Assembly (NCBI GenBank): GCA_902763535.1
Contig: CACWSG010000006.1
Coordinates: 108,999-151,348 of the forward strand
Direction of reading: 5' to 3'
Length of the DNA: 42,350 bases
DNA from: an uncultured Pseudomonadota bacterium
GTDB lineage: Bacteria; Pseudomonadota; Alphaproteobacteria; RF32; CAG-239
Below are positions 8,023 to 16,996 of this stretch, one piece after another. Below the pieces are notes generated by a model. That model did not search any database. It was not told the origin of the DNA and was given only the letters and a program-made list of their open reading frames with translations. Every line of letters starts with the position of its first letter. Position 1 is the stretch's first letter. The position numbers and the translations under genes are program-made.

Positions 8023-9393
8023 ATGAAAAAAATTGCTTTTAGCGGGGCATCCGGCAACGGCATAAGTCCTCTTGAACAAATCATGCTTCACTTAGGCTAT
8101 CAGGTTTACGGCTCCGATAAGAGCTTTGATCTCGGCAAGGATTCCGCTCGCCTGCGAGCACTTAAAAGTGTAGGTCTAAAAATCGTTCCTCAAGATGGTT
8201 CCATGATTACTCCGGATATTGAATATTTGTGCGTTTCAGCCGCCATTAATCAAGATAATCCCGATGTTTTGGCCGCCCGTCAACTTGGTATTCCCATCAA
8301 ATTTCGCTCCGATTTGTTGTTAGAAATCCTCTCTTCATATCGCTATGGTGTGGCGGTTGGCGGCACTGCCGGCAAAACGACAGTAACTGCTATGATAGGT
8401 TACATTTTGGATGTCTTAGGCAAAAAACCCTGCATGATTAATGGCGGAGCCCTGTGCAACTATGCCGAGCGCCCCGGTATTCCCAACTACATATACAATG
8501 ATGGAGAGATTTGTGTTATTGAAGCTGATGAAAGTGATGGTTCAATTCAAAAATATCATCCCTATGTCGGACTGATTACTAATATTTCGCATGACCATAC
8601 TTCTTTGGAAAAATTGTTTTCTTATTTCAGCACTTTTGCGGAACATTCTCAAAATTTGGTTATCAGCTTAGACTTTCCCAATCATGCTAAAATTACTCAC
8701 CCTCATTTAACGACCTTTTCCCTCAACAATCCGCAAGCAGATTTTTTTGCAGACGAGATCGTGCTTAACAGTGACTCAATCAACTACCGCCTGCAAGGCA
8801 AAAATTTCACTTTGCCGTTGATTGGCAAATTTAATGTCGCAAATGCTTTGGCTGCTATTGCCGTATGCTCAAAATTGGGAATACCTGCCCACGATTCGGC
8901 CAAAGTTTTAGAAGGATTCTATGGAGTAAAAACCCGTTTGGAAAAAGTCGGCACCACTAATGGCATTACCGTTTATAATGATTTTGCTCACAATCCCAGC
9001 AAAATTGAAGCCTCACTTTTGGCCTTAAAATCCGGTGGCGGTCGCATTATTGCCATGTATCAACCGCACACTTCATTTTCAGCACGCAACACCGGCGAAG
9101 AAACTGCTGCCGTCATCGCTCGCACCCTCGCGCCTGATGATATTATGCTGATGCAGGAAATCTATGAAATAGCACCTCAGGATACTGATGTTTCATCACA
9201 GAATATCATCAACCTTATCCGCCAAAACGGACATTCAAATGCTTTTTACTCAAAATCATATACCGATACACTTGATTACATCAAAAAGCACGCAACCTCC
9301 GGCGATAAAATAATTATCATGGGTGCCCATGATAACGCACTGTTTGACCTCAGTTGCCTTATCTTGAAAGAACTGCAATCAGAAACCGAGTAG
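8023..9393 (+). CDS. Mur ligase family protein, MurC/Mpl-like
   Basis: The gene encodes a 456-residue cytosolic ligase with the three-domain Mur architecture. The N-terminal Rossmann domain has GASGNGIS and the YGSDK and VSAAINQDNPDV blocks typical of MurC and Mpl. The central ATPase domain has the P-loop GGTAGKTT, EADESDGS and NISHDH. The C-terminal domain includes NDFAHNPSKI and YQPHTSF. MurC adds L-Ala to UDP-MurNAc, and Mpl re-ligates a recovered tripeptide. The His normally found in the GTHGKTT P-loop is Ala here, and no mur or fts genes are nearby. I therefore favour an accessory or recycling ligase over the essential MurC. The gene overlaps the convergent gene ending at 9379 by 15 bp. 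Confidence 0.8.
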   Translation: MKKIAFSGASGNGISPLEQIMLHLGYQVYGSDKSFDLGKDSARLRALKSVGLKIVPQDGSMITPDIEYLCVSAAINQDNPDVLAARQLGIPIKFRSDLLLEILSSYRYGVAVGGTAGKTTVTAMIGYILDVLGKKPCMINGGALCNYAERPGIPNYIYNDGEICVIEADESDGSIQKYHPYVGLITNISHDHTSLEKLFSYFSTFAEHSQNLVISLDFPNHAKITHPHLTTFSLNNPQADFFADEIVLNSDSINYRLQGKNFTLPLIGKFNVANALAAIAVCSKLGIPAHDSAKVLEGFYGVKTRLEKVGTTNGITVYNDFAHNPSKIEASLLALKSGGGRIIAMYQPHTSFSARNTGEETAAVIARTLAPDDIMLMQEIYEIAPQDTDVSSQNIINLIRQNGHSNAFYSKSYTDTLDYIKKHATSGDKIIIMGAHDNALFDLSCLILKELQSETE

Positions 9394-10056
9394 ATTGATT
9401 ACATAACTGAAATATTGCTTGTCCAAATGCCAGATTAATCCGTTATATGTGGATATGCCGCCCCATCCGCGAGAGTTGAATGCCATCATCCAACCAATCA
9501 TCCACAGATTAGCCGGCGGCAAAAATACGGCACAAAACGGATACCCTACTTTGGGCAAATCTGTTTGCTTTTCATGAATCTGCGAACATACTGTATCTAC
9601 ATGATACCCGATAATATAACCAAATATCATACAAATAAGAATATTCATCGGCGCAAACCATTGATAGACACTGATGGCTATCATGGCTATCAACCCGAAT
9701 AACGGAAAAAAATAAGGAGCTATGATAATCAACCAATTACCCTCACCCTCAAAAGACATATTACCGCCACTATCATCTGCATTAATTTTCAGCCCGTTGA
9801 CCTTATGAAAAGTCAACAATGCAAAAAATGCGTGTGTCAATTCGTGAGCCAAAACTTCCATAGATGCGCGCACTGATGAATCCATCATTGTGCGAGCCAC
9901 AAAAAAGAACAAAAATCCGGCAAACAATGCCCAATATTTGACACTTGCAAAATTAAAATAATCAACTGATTTAATCAAAGCCGGCAACGACAGCAGCATA
10001 AATATTGCTACCGGCCATTTAAAAAAATCGACTATCTTATCTGCAATTCGATGCAT
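9379..10056 (-). CDS. Membrane protein with HExxH motif (M50B-like)
   Basis: The gene encodes a 225-residue polytopic protein with about six hydrophobic segments. Residues 71-75 read HELTH (EVLAHELTHAFFALLTF), an HExxH zinc motif. A conserved-looking GYHVDTVCSQIHEKQTDLPKVGY region in the second half (residues about 160-182) contains His and Asp candidates for further ligands. This layout matches small M50-type membrane peptidases or their inactive relatives. It follows grpE by 15 nt, and AAGGAACTTC directly precedes the ATG, so it probably shares the grpE transcript. That could tie it to envelope or heat stress. Function and substrate unknown. Confidence 0.7.
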   Translation of the reverse strand: MHRIADKIVDFFKWPVAIFMLLSLPALIKSVDYFNFASVKYWALFAGFLFFFVARTMMDSSVRASMEVLAHELTHAFFALLTFHKVNGLKINADDSGGNMSFEGEGNWLIIIAPYFFPLFGLIAMIAISVYQWFAPMNILICMIFGYIIGYHVDTVCSQIHEKQTDLPKVGYPFCAVFLPPANLWMIGWMMAFNSRGWGGISTYNGLIWHLDKQYFSYVINLLGF

Positions 10057-10071
10057 GAAGTTCCTTTATCT

Positions 10072-10641
10072 TTACTTTGCTACAACCACCATGGCTTCAC
10101 GCAAAATTCTGTCATGAATCATATATCCGGTCTGAATTTCTGCAATTATCGTACCGCTTTCCTTGCCCTCAGTCGGCACTTCTTGTACAACTTGATGGAA
10201 GTTTGGATCAAATATTTTTCCCATAATATCCATTTTATGCACACCGAATTTATCAAAAACTTTTACCAATTCATTTTGTGTCAACTCGATTCCTTTGCGC
10301 AAGGCATTGACTTCTTCACTGTTTTCATCTTTGTTTGATGCATCTAAAGCCCTTTGCAGATTATCTGCCACCGGCAACAAATTTTTAGCAAAATCGGCCA
10401 CTGCAAACTTAACACTTTTTTCCATCTCTTGCTGACAACGTTTCTTGATATTTTCCGCATCAGCATAAGCTCTCAGAAAATCATCCTTAAGCTTTTTATT
10501 TTCTTCCATAATCTTTTCAATATCGATTTCAGGTGCCTCATCGCACTCCTCATCACCGATTTTGGCATCTTCAAGTTGCTCTTCGTTTTCTTCGATATTT
10601 TCTACATTTTCTTCATTTGACATTTTTTTATCGTCGTTCAT
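10072..10641 (-). CDS. grpE: Nucleotide exchange factor GrpE
   Basis: The gene encodes the 189-residue co-chaperone that releases ADP from DnaK in the cytosol. The N-terminal 45 residues are very acidic and disordered (runs of Glu and Asp). A long coiled-coil helix follows, including the classic DFLRAYADAENIKKR, then NLLPVADNLQRAL. The C-terminal beta domain ends with FDPNFHQVVQE, TIIAEIQTGYMIHDRILREAMV. ATG at 10641 is preferred over the GTG one codon upstream. The gene is divergent from the glycogen synthase-like gene. In many alphaproteobacteria grpE sits with hrcA and rph; hrcA is missing here and I see no CIRCE operator. Confidence 0.95.
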   Translation of the reverse strand: MNDDKKMSNEENVENIEENEEQLEDAKIGDEECDEAPEIDIEKIMEENKKLKDDFLRAYADAENIKKRCQQEMEKSVKFAVADFAKNLLPVADNLQRALDASNKDENSEEVNALRKGIELTQNELVKVFDKFGVHKMDIMGKIFDPNFHQVVQEVPTEGKESGTIIAEIQTGYMIHDRILREAMVVVAK

Positions 10642-10689
10642 CACTTTTTCTCTTTAAATTATTTCAGAAACCATTTATATATATTTATA

Positions 10690-10703
10690 ACTAAATATTT
10701 AGT
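10690..10703. promoter_or_regulatory. Palindrome ACTAAATATTTAGT in the grpE promoter
   Basis: A perfect 14-bp palindrome is followed by a further half copy, AACTAAAT, ending near 10711. On the minus strand a candidate grpE promoter (TTGACT near 10720, 17 bp, TAAATA) has its -10 region inside this repeat, so a bound protein could control grpE. It is pure low-complexity AT except for the outer bases, so chance is possible. Confidence 0.35.
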
Positions 10704-10771
10704 AACTAAATTACCTCAAGTCAAGAGCAAGATGCGTTCCTTGATTTCGGTTTAACGAAAGACCAAAGATC

Positions 10772-12805
10772 ATGCCAAAATCTCCTGTGCGTTCCGACAT
10801 CCTAACCTGTACCACATTTTTGCCGGAAACATTTAACAAGAAGAAATTTTCCCTAACTTATCAGGTTCCTTCAACACCTTACGCTTTGGAATTGCAAAAT
10901 CTTGGAAAAAATCAATGTCTAGGTAAATCTGATTGGCCGACACCTGAAAAAATCAATGGTTGGATGTTGTCTGCCGAAACAGCAACTTTTATGAAAGCCG
11001 GCGGACTTGGTATGATTGCTTCCGAATTGCCGGATATTTTTAATTTGAAATATGGCATAAATAATGAAAATCTCAAAGTCGTAACCCCTATGTACATTGG
11101 TGATACCGGCAAAAAAAGTGCCCATTTGGATGGTCCTGTTTATCATGGATCCGAGCATTGTGAAATAACTGTAAAAAAAGAACAAACCATTACCGTTCCT
11201 TTCATCAGCCAACCTAATTCTGAAGAATTTACCGACTATCATGTCGATATTTATACCGGGCACCATGACAACACTGACTACATTTTTTTGAAATGTGATC
11301 AATTTTTTAGCATTGACCCTCATAAAAAAAATCCTCCGGCCCAAGACGGTTGCTATATTCTAAACAAAAACGGCGTCAACGAAGTAGAACGTTTTGCCTT
11401 TTTCTCCAAGGCCGTTTACACCATGATTTTTAACCTCATCGGACAAAAAGATTGCCCCAACATCATCATTGCCAATGATTGGCACAGCGGAGCCATTTCC
11501 GGACTGACTAAATATCTGCCCGTGGCTTTGGCCGAAAAAGGCCTTATTGATGAGCAAAAATCTGATTTGATTCGTTCAATTCCGATTATCCATATCGCCC
11601 ATCACCTCGGCTATCAGGGCTGGGACTATGAAAACACTGCACGTCTTTTGAATTCTCTTTATGGTGAACATACGGCTTTTATCTTTAAGAATGCCAAAGC
11701 TATCAAAAACTCCAACCGCCGCGCCACCAACACTCTGATAGTTCATGATTGCTATAACCAAGCTTCGTGTAATTTTCATTTAGCCGATCGTGTAATAACC
11801 GTTTCAAAAAACTATTCCGAGGAAGTCTCTAAGGAATTAGGATTCGGCTATGATTTCCGCGACATCTTAAAAATTCGCAAAGATCACCGCACATTTTTTG
11901 GTATTGTTAACGGCTACAACAAACAACTTATTTCTCCGAACGCCGATAAAATTCGCTGCATAAATGAATATTTTGGCGATACCGAATTTCAGGTATTTGA
12001 TTCTGCTTCGCTGGACAACAAACTTAAAAACAAACAAGAGTTCATCAAGTTGATTTCGCGTATAGCTAAAGACAGCGAATACAAAAACAAAGTCATCCCT
12101 TTGATTAACACCTACAAATTTGCTGATATATCATCTTCTATTAAAGATGTCTCAAAAGTTCCGGTTGTTTGTGCCACCTCACGTTTGGTCGAACAAAAGG
12201 GCTATGATGTTGCCGCTAAAGCTATTTTAGCATGGACACAAAAATATGTTGATGACAATTTTGAAATGCCGATATTTGTACTGGGTGGTGCTGGCAATGT
12301 TGAACTATTTAAAATGCTCACTGACCTTAAAGACAAAATCAGCAAAATCAGCAAAAAAATTGCTGACCGCATTTTTGTATTTCATGGTTATAAAGACCAG
12401 TTTGCCTATGCTGTTCAGTTAGCTTCAGACTTTTATATGATGCCTTGTCGCTTTGAACCTTGCGGACTTACACAAATGGAAGCCATGGCCAAAGGTGCTT
12501 TGCCGATTGCGATGTCAACCGGAGGATTGGTAGATACTATTGAAGATCATGTTGACGGATTCCGCACCGAAGTATTTTTCAGTGAAGATCGCCATGTATA
12601 TGGATCAAATATCAATGCTCGCAGGCTGAAAAACAATATTAACGCTTATAATGAGACTTTGGAAAATGCTCTGCTGACTTTTTATGAACTGCCCAACCTC
12701 ATATCGGAAATGCAGCGCAACGCCATGAACAAAGATTTCAGTTGGGATGTCAAAGACGGTTCTTTGGAAAAATACTACAATCTGTTGAAAACCGGACACT
12801 TATAA
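10772..12805 (+). CDS. glgA: Glycogen/starch synthase-like glycosyltransferase (GT5)
   Basis: The gene encodes a 677-residue GT-B enzyme of the GlgA family, which transfers glucose from ADP- or UDP-glucose to a growing alpha-1,4-glucan. Residues 75-80 are KAGGLG, the KxGGLG nucleotide-sugar motif, followed by MIASELP. The C-terminal half has VCATSRLVEQKGYDV and the MPCRFEPCGLTQMEAMAKGALPI block with its acidic Glu. It is about 200 residues longer than usual GlgA (about 480). The extra length is an N-terminal extension of about 60 residues plus insertions in the first domain and between the domains. No glgB, glgC or glgP is adjacent, so its donor and product are uncertain. It lies directly upstream of rph. 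Confidence 0.85.
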   Translation: MPKSPVRSDILTCTTFLPETFNKKKFSLTYQVPSTPYALELQNLGKNQCLGKSDWPTPEKINGWMLSAETATFMKAGGLGMIASELPDIFNLKYGINNENLKVVTPMYIGDTGKKSAHLDGPVYHGSEHCEITVKKEQTITVPFISQPNSEEFTDYHVDIYTGHHDNTDYIFLKCDQFFSIDPHKKNPPAQDGCYILNKNGVNEVERFAFFSKAVYTMIFNLIGQKDCPNIIIANDWHSGAISGLTKYLPVALAEKGLIDEQKSDLIRSIPIIHIAHHLGYQGWDYENTARLLNSLYGEHTAFIFKNAKAIKNSNRRATNTLIVHDCYNQASCNFHLADRVITVSKNYSEEVSKELGFGYDFRDILKIRKDHRTFFGIVNGYNKQLISPNADKIRCINEYFGDTEFQVFDSASLDNKLKNKQEFIKLISRIAKDSEYKNKVIPLINTYKFADISSSIKDVSKVPVVCATSRLVEQKGYDVAAKAILAWTQKYVDDNFEMPIFVLGGAGNVELFKMLTDLKDKISKISKKIADRIFVFHGYKDQFAYAVQLASDFYMMPCRFEPCGLTQMEAMAKGALPIAMSTGGLVDTIEDHVDGFRTEVFFSEDRHVYGSNINARRLKNNINAYNETLENALLTFYELPNLISEMQRNAMNKDFSWDVKDGSLEKYYNLLKTGHL

Positions 12806-12820
12806 ATTTTGGAGAAACAA

Positions 12821-13531
12821 ATGCGTAACAATAACCGCGCAAATGATCAACTGCGCAATATTGAATTTATTCCATCTTTCAACCCTTATGCCGAAGGTTC
12901 TTGCTTGGTTAAATATGGCAACACTCATGTTATCTGTACAGCCAGTGTTGATGAGCACGTCCCGTCTTGGCTCAAAGAAGAAGAAAAAGGTTGGATAACC
13001 GCCGAATATGCCATGTTGCCTCGCGCTACCCAAACCCGCACTCAACGCGAGAGCAAAAAACCATCCGGACGCACTCAGGAGATTCAAAGACTTATCGGGC
13101 GTTCGTTGCGTGCCGTAGTTGATTTGGAAAAAATGAAAGGCATTTGTATTTATATTGATTGCGATGTAATTCAAGCTGACGGAGGAACACGAGTTGCTTC
13201 AATATCCGGAGGATTCGTTGCTCTTTATCAGGCAATTCAAAAATTACTTAAAGACAAAGTAATTTCTCAAAACCCGATACGCGAATTTGTTGCCGCTGTT
13301 TCGTGTGACATCTGCAACGGACATCCTATATTGGATGTCGATTATTCCGAGGACTCAACCTCTCAGGTTGATATGAATTTTATCCTTACTGAAAGCGGAA
13401 AAATTGTTGAAATCCAAGGAACTGCTGAAGGTGAACCATTCACCGAAGATGAATTCAACCGTTTGTTGGAATTGGGAAAATCCGGAATTAAACAAATTGT
13501 TTTCAAACAAAAAGAGGCTCTTCAATGTTAA
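12821..13531 (+). CDS. rph: Ribonuclease PH
   Basis: The gene encodes a 236-residue cytosolic phosphorolytic 3'-5' exoribonuclease that trims tRNA 3' ends. Signature segments are ASVDEHVPSWL, the WITAEYAMLPRATQTR block, the Arg-rich SGRTQEIQRLIGRSLRAVVD, the catalytic-region DCDVIQADGGTRVASISG, and VDYSEDSTSQVDMNF with its acidic residues. The ATG at 12821 has GGAGA 6 nt upstream; an upstream in-frame TTG at 12809 overlaps that site and is rejected. Only 15 nt separate it from the glgA-like gene, and its end overlaps rdgB by 7 bp. The rph-rdgB pair is common in alphaproteobacteria. Confidence 0.95.
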   Translation: MRNNNRANDQLRNIEFIPSFNPYAEGSCLVKYGNTHVICTASVDEHVPSWLKEEEKGWITAEYAMLPRATQTRTQRESKKPSGRTQEIQRLIGRSLRAVVDLEKMKGICIYIDCDVIQADGGTRVASISGGFVALYQAIQKLLKDKVISQNPIREFVAAVSCDICNGHPILDVDYSEDSTSQVDMNFILTESGKIVEIQGTAEGEPFTEDEFNRLLELGKSGIKQIVFKQKEALQC

Positions 13532-14112
13532 GCGAACTTGTGATAGCATCACACAATCAAGGCAAAATCGCTGAATTTAAAAATATGCTTTCTCCCTTGG
13601 GAGTCACTGTTTATTCGGCCGCCGAACTAAATCTTCCTGATGTTGAAGAGACCGGTACAACTTTTTTTGAAAATGCTCAAATCAAGGCTGAGGCTCTTTC
13701 TTCTTTGACCGGAAAGCCCTGTTTGGCCGATGATTCCGGTTTGTGCGTACACACACTTAATAATGCTCCCGGTGTCTATTCAGCTCGTTATGCACCAAAC
13801 CGCAATTTTGATTTAGCTATGACTAAATTAATTGATGAGCTCAAATCAAGCGGCTCAACTGACTGGAGCGCTCATTTTTCTTGTGTCCTAGCCCTTAAAA
13901 TTCCCCATCAACCAACCCGTTTTTATGAAGGGCGGATTGATGGCAGCATAACTCCAAATCGCCGCGGTAACAATGGCTTTGGTTATGATCCGATTTTCAT
14001 TCCTCAAGGATTTAATAAAACCTTTGCCGAAATGGAAGCCGAAGAAAAAGCCGATATTTCTCACCGCGGACGTGCGGTAAAACTTTTCTTAAATAAGGAA
14101 TTTAATGTCTAA
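13525..14112 (+). CDS. rdgB: XTP/dITP pyrophosphatase (RdgB/HAM1)
   Basis: The gene encodes a 195-residue house-cleaning enzyme that hydrolyses dITP, XTP and related non-canonical nucleotides to monophosphates, preventing their incorporation. Family motifs are SHNQGKIAEF at residues 8-17, ETGTTFFENAQIKA, LADDSGLCV with the catalytic acidic pair, GVYSARYA, NNGFGYDPIF and the C-terminal SHRGRAVK. GAGG lies 7 nt before the ATG. The gene overlaps rph by 7 bp and addB by 8 bp, so all three are probably co-translated. Keeping the nucleotide pool clean next to a recombination repair system is a plausible theme of this operon. Confidence 0.95.
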   Translation: MLSELVIASHNQGKIAEFKNMLSPLGVTVYSAAELNLPDVEETGTTFFENAQIKAEALSSLTGKPCLADDSGLCVHTLNNAPGVYSARYAPNRNFDLAMTKLIDELKSSGSTDWSAHFSCVLALKIPHQPTRFYEGRIDGSITPNRRGNNGFGYDPIFIPQGFNKTFAEMEAEEKADISHRGRAVKLFLNKEFNV

Positions 14113-16996
14113 AATATACAACATTTCTTCATCTTGTTGTTTTGTTGAAACATTGGCGCATAAATTGCTAAACGATTATGCGGATTCCGAACTCAATTTA
14201 GCTAAAGTTTTGATTCTATTACCCAATCGCCGTGCCTGTCGTTCCCTGTCCGAAGCTTTTGTCAGACTTCACGGGATGAAACCGACTTTATTGCCGCAAA
14301 TGCGAGCCATCGGCGATGTTGATGAAGATGAAATATTATTCAATGACAAATTAAATGCCGACGATTTTATGTCTGTACCTTCAGCCATCAGCCCGCTCGA
14401 ACGCACTCTTTTACTAACCAAACTTATCTCAGTGCGCCATCAAGAATTTGGTATCGAGAGCGTTTCGTTGGCACAAGCTTGCAGTCTGGCTCAAGAACTT
14501 GGCAACCTTTTTGACAATGCTTCCATGCGCAACCTCAATTGGCAAAACTTGCAAAATATTGTTCCCGAGAATTATGCTGCACACTGGCAGGAAACTCTCA
14601 AATTTTTGCGTATCATAACCAACTATTGGCCTGATATTTTGGCTGAGCGCGGATTAATCGATGCCGTAAACCGCCGCGAACAATTATTGCAAAAGCAATG
14701 TGAAATATGGCAAACTAACCCACCGCAACAAAGAATTATTATTGCCGGCACCACGGCTGTTTCTCCTGCGATGAAAGAGCTGGTTAGAACGACACTTAAC
14801 CTTAGCTGCGGTGAAGTTTATTTGGCCGGTTTGGATAAACTCATGGATGATGATGCTTGGGACAGCATTGATGAAACCCATCCTCAATATGAACTCAAAC
14901 AATTATTAGATTACCTGCAAATATCCCGCAGCGATATAGCTGATTTGGTTACCCCTGACAATCTCCCTCGCGAACAACTAATCAGTGAAATCATGCGTCC
15001 GGCAATTTGTTCTGATAAATGGCTTAGTTTATCATCTTCCATTACTGTCGATTCCATTAATGGTTTGCATTTGATTGAAGTCGCCAACACTCGCGAAGAA
15101 GCTTTGAATATCGCCTTGATTATCCGCAACGCCCTTGAAGAACCTGAAAAAAATATTGCATTAGTAACTCCTGATCGCAACTTAGCTCGTCGTGTCTGCG
15201 GAGAATTAAACCGCTGGAATATCACCACAGATGATTCTGCCGGTATTCCCCTCAACCAAACCCCTTGGGGAATTTTTGTTCGCTCAACCATTGCTTTTGC
15301 CGAAGGATGTTCTTCCAAACATCAAATTTTATCAACCCTCAAGAGTTCTCTGTTTAGTAATTTTCAATCCATTGCCGCTATTCGTAATTTGGCTGAACGT
15401 ATTGATAAAAATCTGTGGCGTCTTAAAGTTGCTGATGAGGAGGCCGAACAATTATTAGAAAAAGTTTTTGCAGCAATCCAACCGCTAAATCAGCTTATCA
15501 CTCAACCAACCGCAACTTTTAGTGATTTGCTGCAACAACACCTTAAATTGGCAGAATATCTGAGTTCGCCCCAAACTGACACTTCTGATTTACCGCTATG
15601 GAGCGGTGATGATGGCAACGCCGGAGCATCTTTCGTGGCCGAATTATTGGAAAAATCCGATATAATTGGTGCAATCAATCCTGCCGATTATCCTGATATC
15701 TTAGAAAAATTAATGAGCGGTATCATGGTGCGCAACACCGCCAAAACTCATCCTCGTATCAAAATATTAGGTCCCTTAGAAGCGCGTCTGAATCATTATG
15801 ATACCATAATCATCGGAGGTTGCAACGAAGGCACTTGGCCGCAAACACCTTCTGTTGACCCATGGATGTCGCGCCCGATGAAGCATGATTTCGGGCTCAA
15901 TCAACCGGAACAACAAATTGGTGTAACTGCTCTTGATTTTGCCAATCTTTTAGGCGCAAAAAATGTTTATCTCACCCGCAGTCAAATGAATGATGGTGCC
16001 CAAACCATCAAATCGCGTTGGTGGATGCGATTAACTACGGTTCTGCAAGCCCTTAATATTTCTATCGACAATTTAACAGACTTTTACTTTCCTGCCTTGG
16101 GAAAAAAGATAGACCAACCATCAGTTTCCGAAATTAAACATCTCACTCCGCCGGCACCCTGTCCGCCTTTAGATGTTCGCCCGCAAAAGCTGTCAGCCAG
16201 CGCCGTTGAAAAACTTATGCGTGATCCTTATAGCGTATTTGCTGAATACATTTTGCACCTTAAGCCGCTTGATGAGCTTGATACAGTCGTTGATCAATCT
16301 GATTTTGGCAATTTGGTGCATAAAGTTTTAGAAGATTTTGCCTGTGCTAATCCGAATAAATTTCCCGAAAACGCTCGTGACATTTTGCTTTCTTTAGGCG
16401 AAAAAGCTTTTGCCCAAGCTGATTTTTCGGCCGACAAATTAGCCTTTTGGCTACCCAAATTTCAACAAATTATCGATTGGATAATTACACAAGAGCAATC
16501 TTATCGCACAGAAATATCCCGCATACACAGCGAAATTTGGGGAAGTTTGTTTTTAGAAAATCCTGCTTTCGGACGCTTTGAAATATATGCCAAAGCTGAC
16601 CGTATTGATCAAACTATTGATGGCAAATATAATATTATTGATTATAAAACCGGACGCGCCCGCACTGCCAAAGAGGTCAAAACCGGATATGCTCCACAAC
16701 TACCCATTGAAGCCCTGATTGCATATAATGGCGGTTTCGCTGACCTTCCCGCTGCTGAAATAAATCAACTTATGTACTGGAAATTAGGCGATAAAGTTAT
16801 ATCCATAAATGATGAAATAAGCCAGCTTCTTAATCACACCCAGCAACATTTAGTTGAACTAATCAAACATTTTGCCAAACCGGACAGTACTTATTTGAGC
16901 CGTCCCAACCCCAAGCATGTTCCCGAATATTCCGATTACGAACATTTAGCGCGTGTAAAAGAATGGTCGGTTAAAGATGAAGGAGACGACAATTGA
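14105..16996 (+). CDS. addB: AddB, helicase/nuclease subunit of AddAB
   Basis: The gene encodes a 963-residue subunit of the alphaproteobacterial-type AddAB complex, which unwinds and resects double-strand DNA ends for RecA. The N-terminal region has LLPNRRACRSLSEAF, a degenerate helicase start. The middle contains IALVTPDRNLARRV and the characteristic GPLEARLNHYDTIIIGGCNEGTWP and DPWMSRPMKHDFGL. The C-terminal PD-(D/E)XK nuclease domain has KADRID and NIIDYKTGRA (Asp and Lys of the active site) near residues 840-860. No Fe-S Cys cluster like that of Bacillus AddB is evident. It overlaps addA by 4 bp, which fits equal production of the two subunits. Confidence 0.95.
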   Translation: MSKIYNISSSCCFVETLAHKLLNDYADSELNLAKVLILLPNRRACRSLSEAFVRLHGMKPTLLPQMRAIGDVDEDEILFNDKLNADDFMSVPSAISPLERTLLLTKLISVRHQEFGIESVSLAQACSLAQELGNLFDNASMRNLNWQNLQNIVPENYAAHWQETLKFLRIITNYWPDILAERGLIDAVNRREQLLQKQCEIWQTNPPQQRIIIAGTTAVSPAMKELVRTTLNLSCGEVYLAGLDKLMDDDAWDSIDETHPQYELKQLLDYLQISRSDIADLVTPDNLPREQLISEIMRPAICSDKWLSLSSSITVDSINGLHLIEVANTREEALNIALIIRNALEEPEKNIALVTPDRNLARRVCGELNRWNITTDDSAGIPLNQTPWGIFVRSTIAFAEGCSSKHQILSTLKSSLFSNFQSIAAIRNLAERIDKNLWRLKVADEEAEQLLEKVFAAIQPLNQLITQPTATFSDLLQQHLKLAEYLSSPQTDTSDLPLWSGDDGNAGASFVAELLEKSDIIGAINPADYPDILEKLMSGIMVRNTAKTHPRIKILGPLEARLNHYDTIIIGGCNEGTWPQTPSVDPWMSRPMKHDFGLNQPEQQIGVTALDFANLLGAKNVYLTRSQMNDGAQTIKSRWWMRLTTVLQALNISIDNLTDFYFPALGKKIDQPSVSEIKHLTPPAPCPPLDVRPQKLSASAVEKLMRDPYSVFAEYILHLKPLDELDTVVDQSDFGNLVHKVLEDFACANPNKFPENARDILLSLGEKAFAQADFSADKLAFWLPKFQQIIDWIITQEQSYRTEISRIHSEIWGSLFLENPAFGRFEIYAKADRIDQTIDGKYNIIDYKTGRARTAKEVKTGYAPQLPIEALIAYNGGFADLPAAEINQLMYWKLGDKVISINDEISQLLNHTQQHLVELIKHFAKPDSTYLSRPNPKHVPEYSDYEHLARVKEWSVKDEGDDN

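Noticed and set aside
10645..10771. CIRCE heat-shock operator before grpE
   Set aside because: The required TTAGCACTC-N9-GAGTGCTAA is absent; only an AT-rich palindrome is seen.
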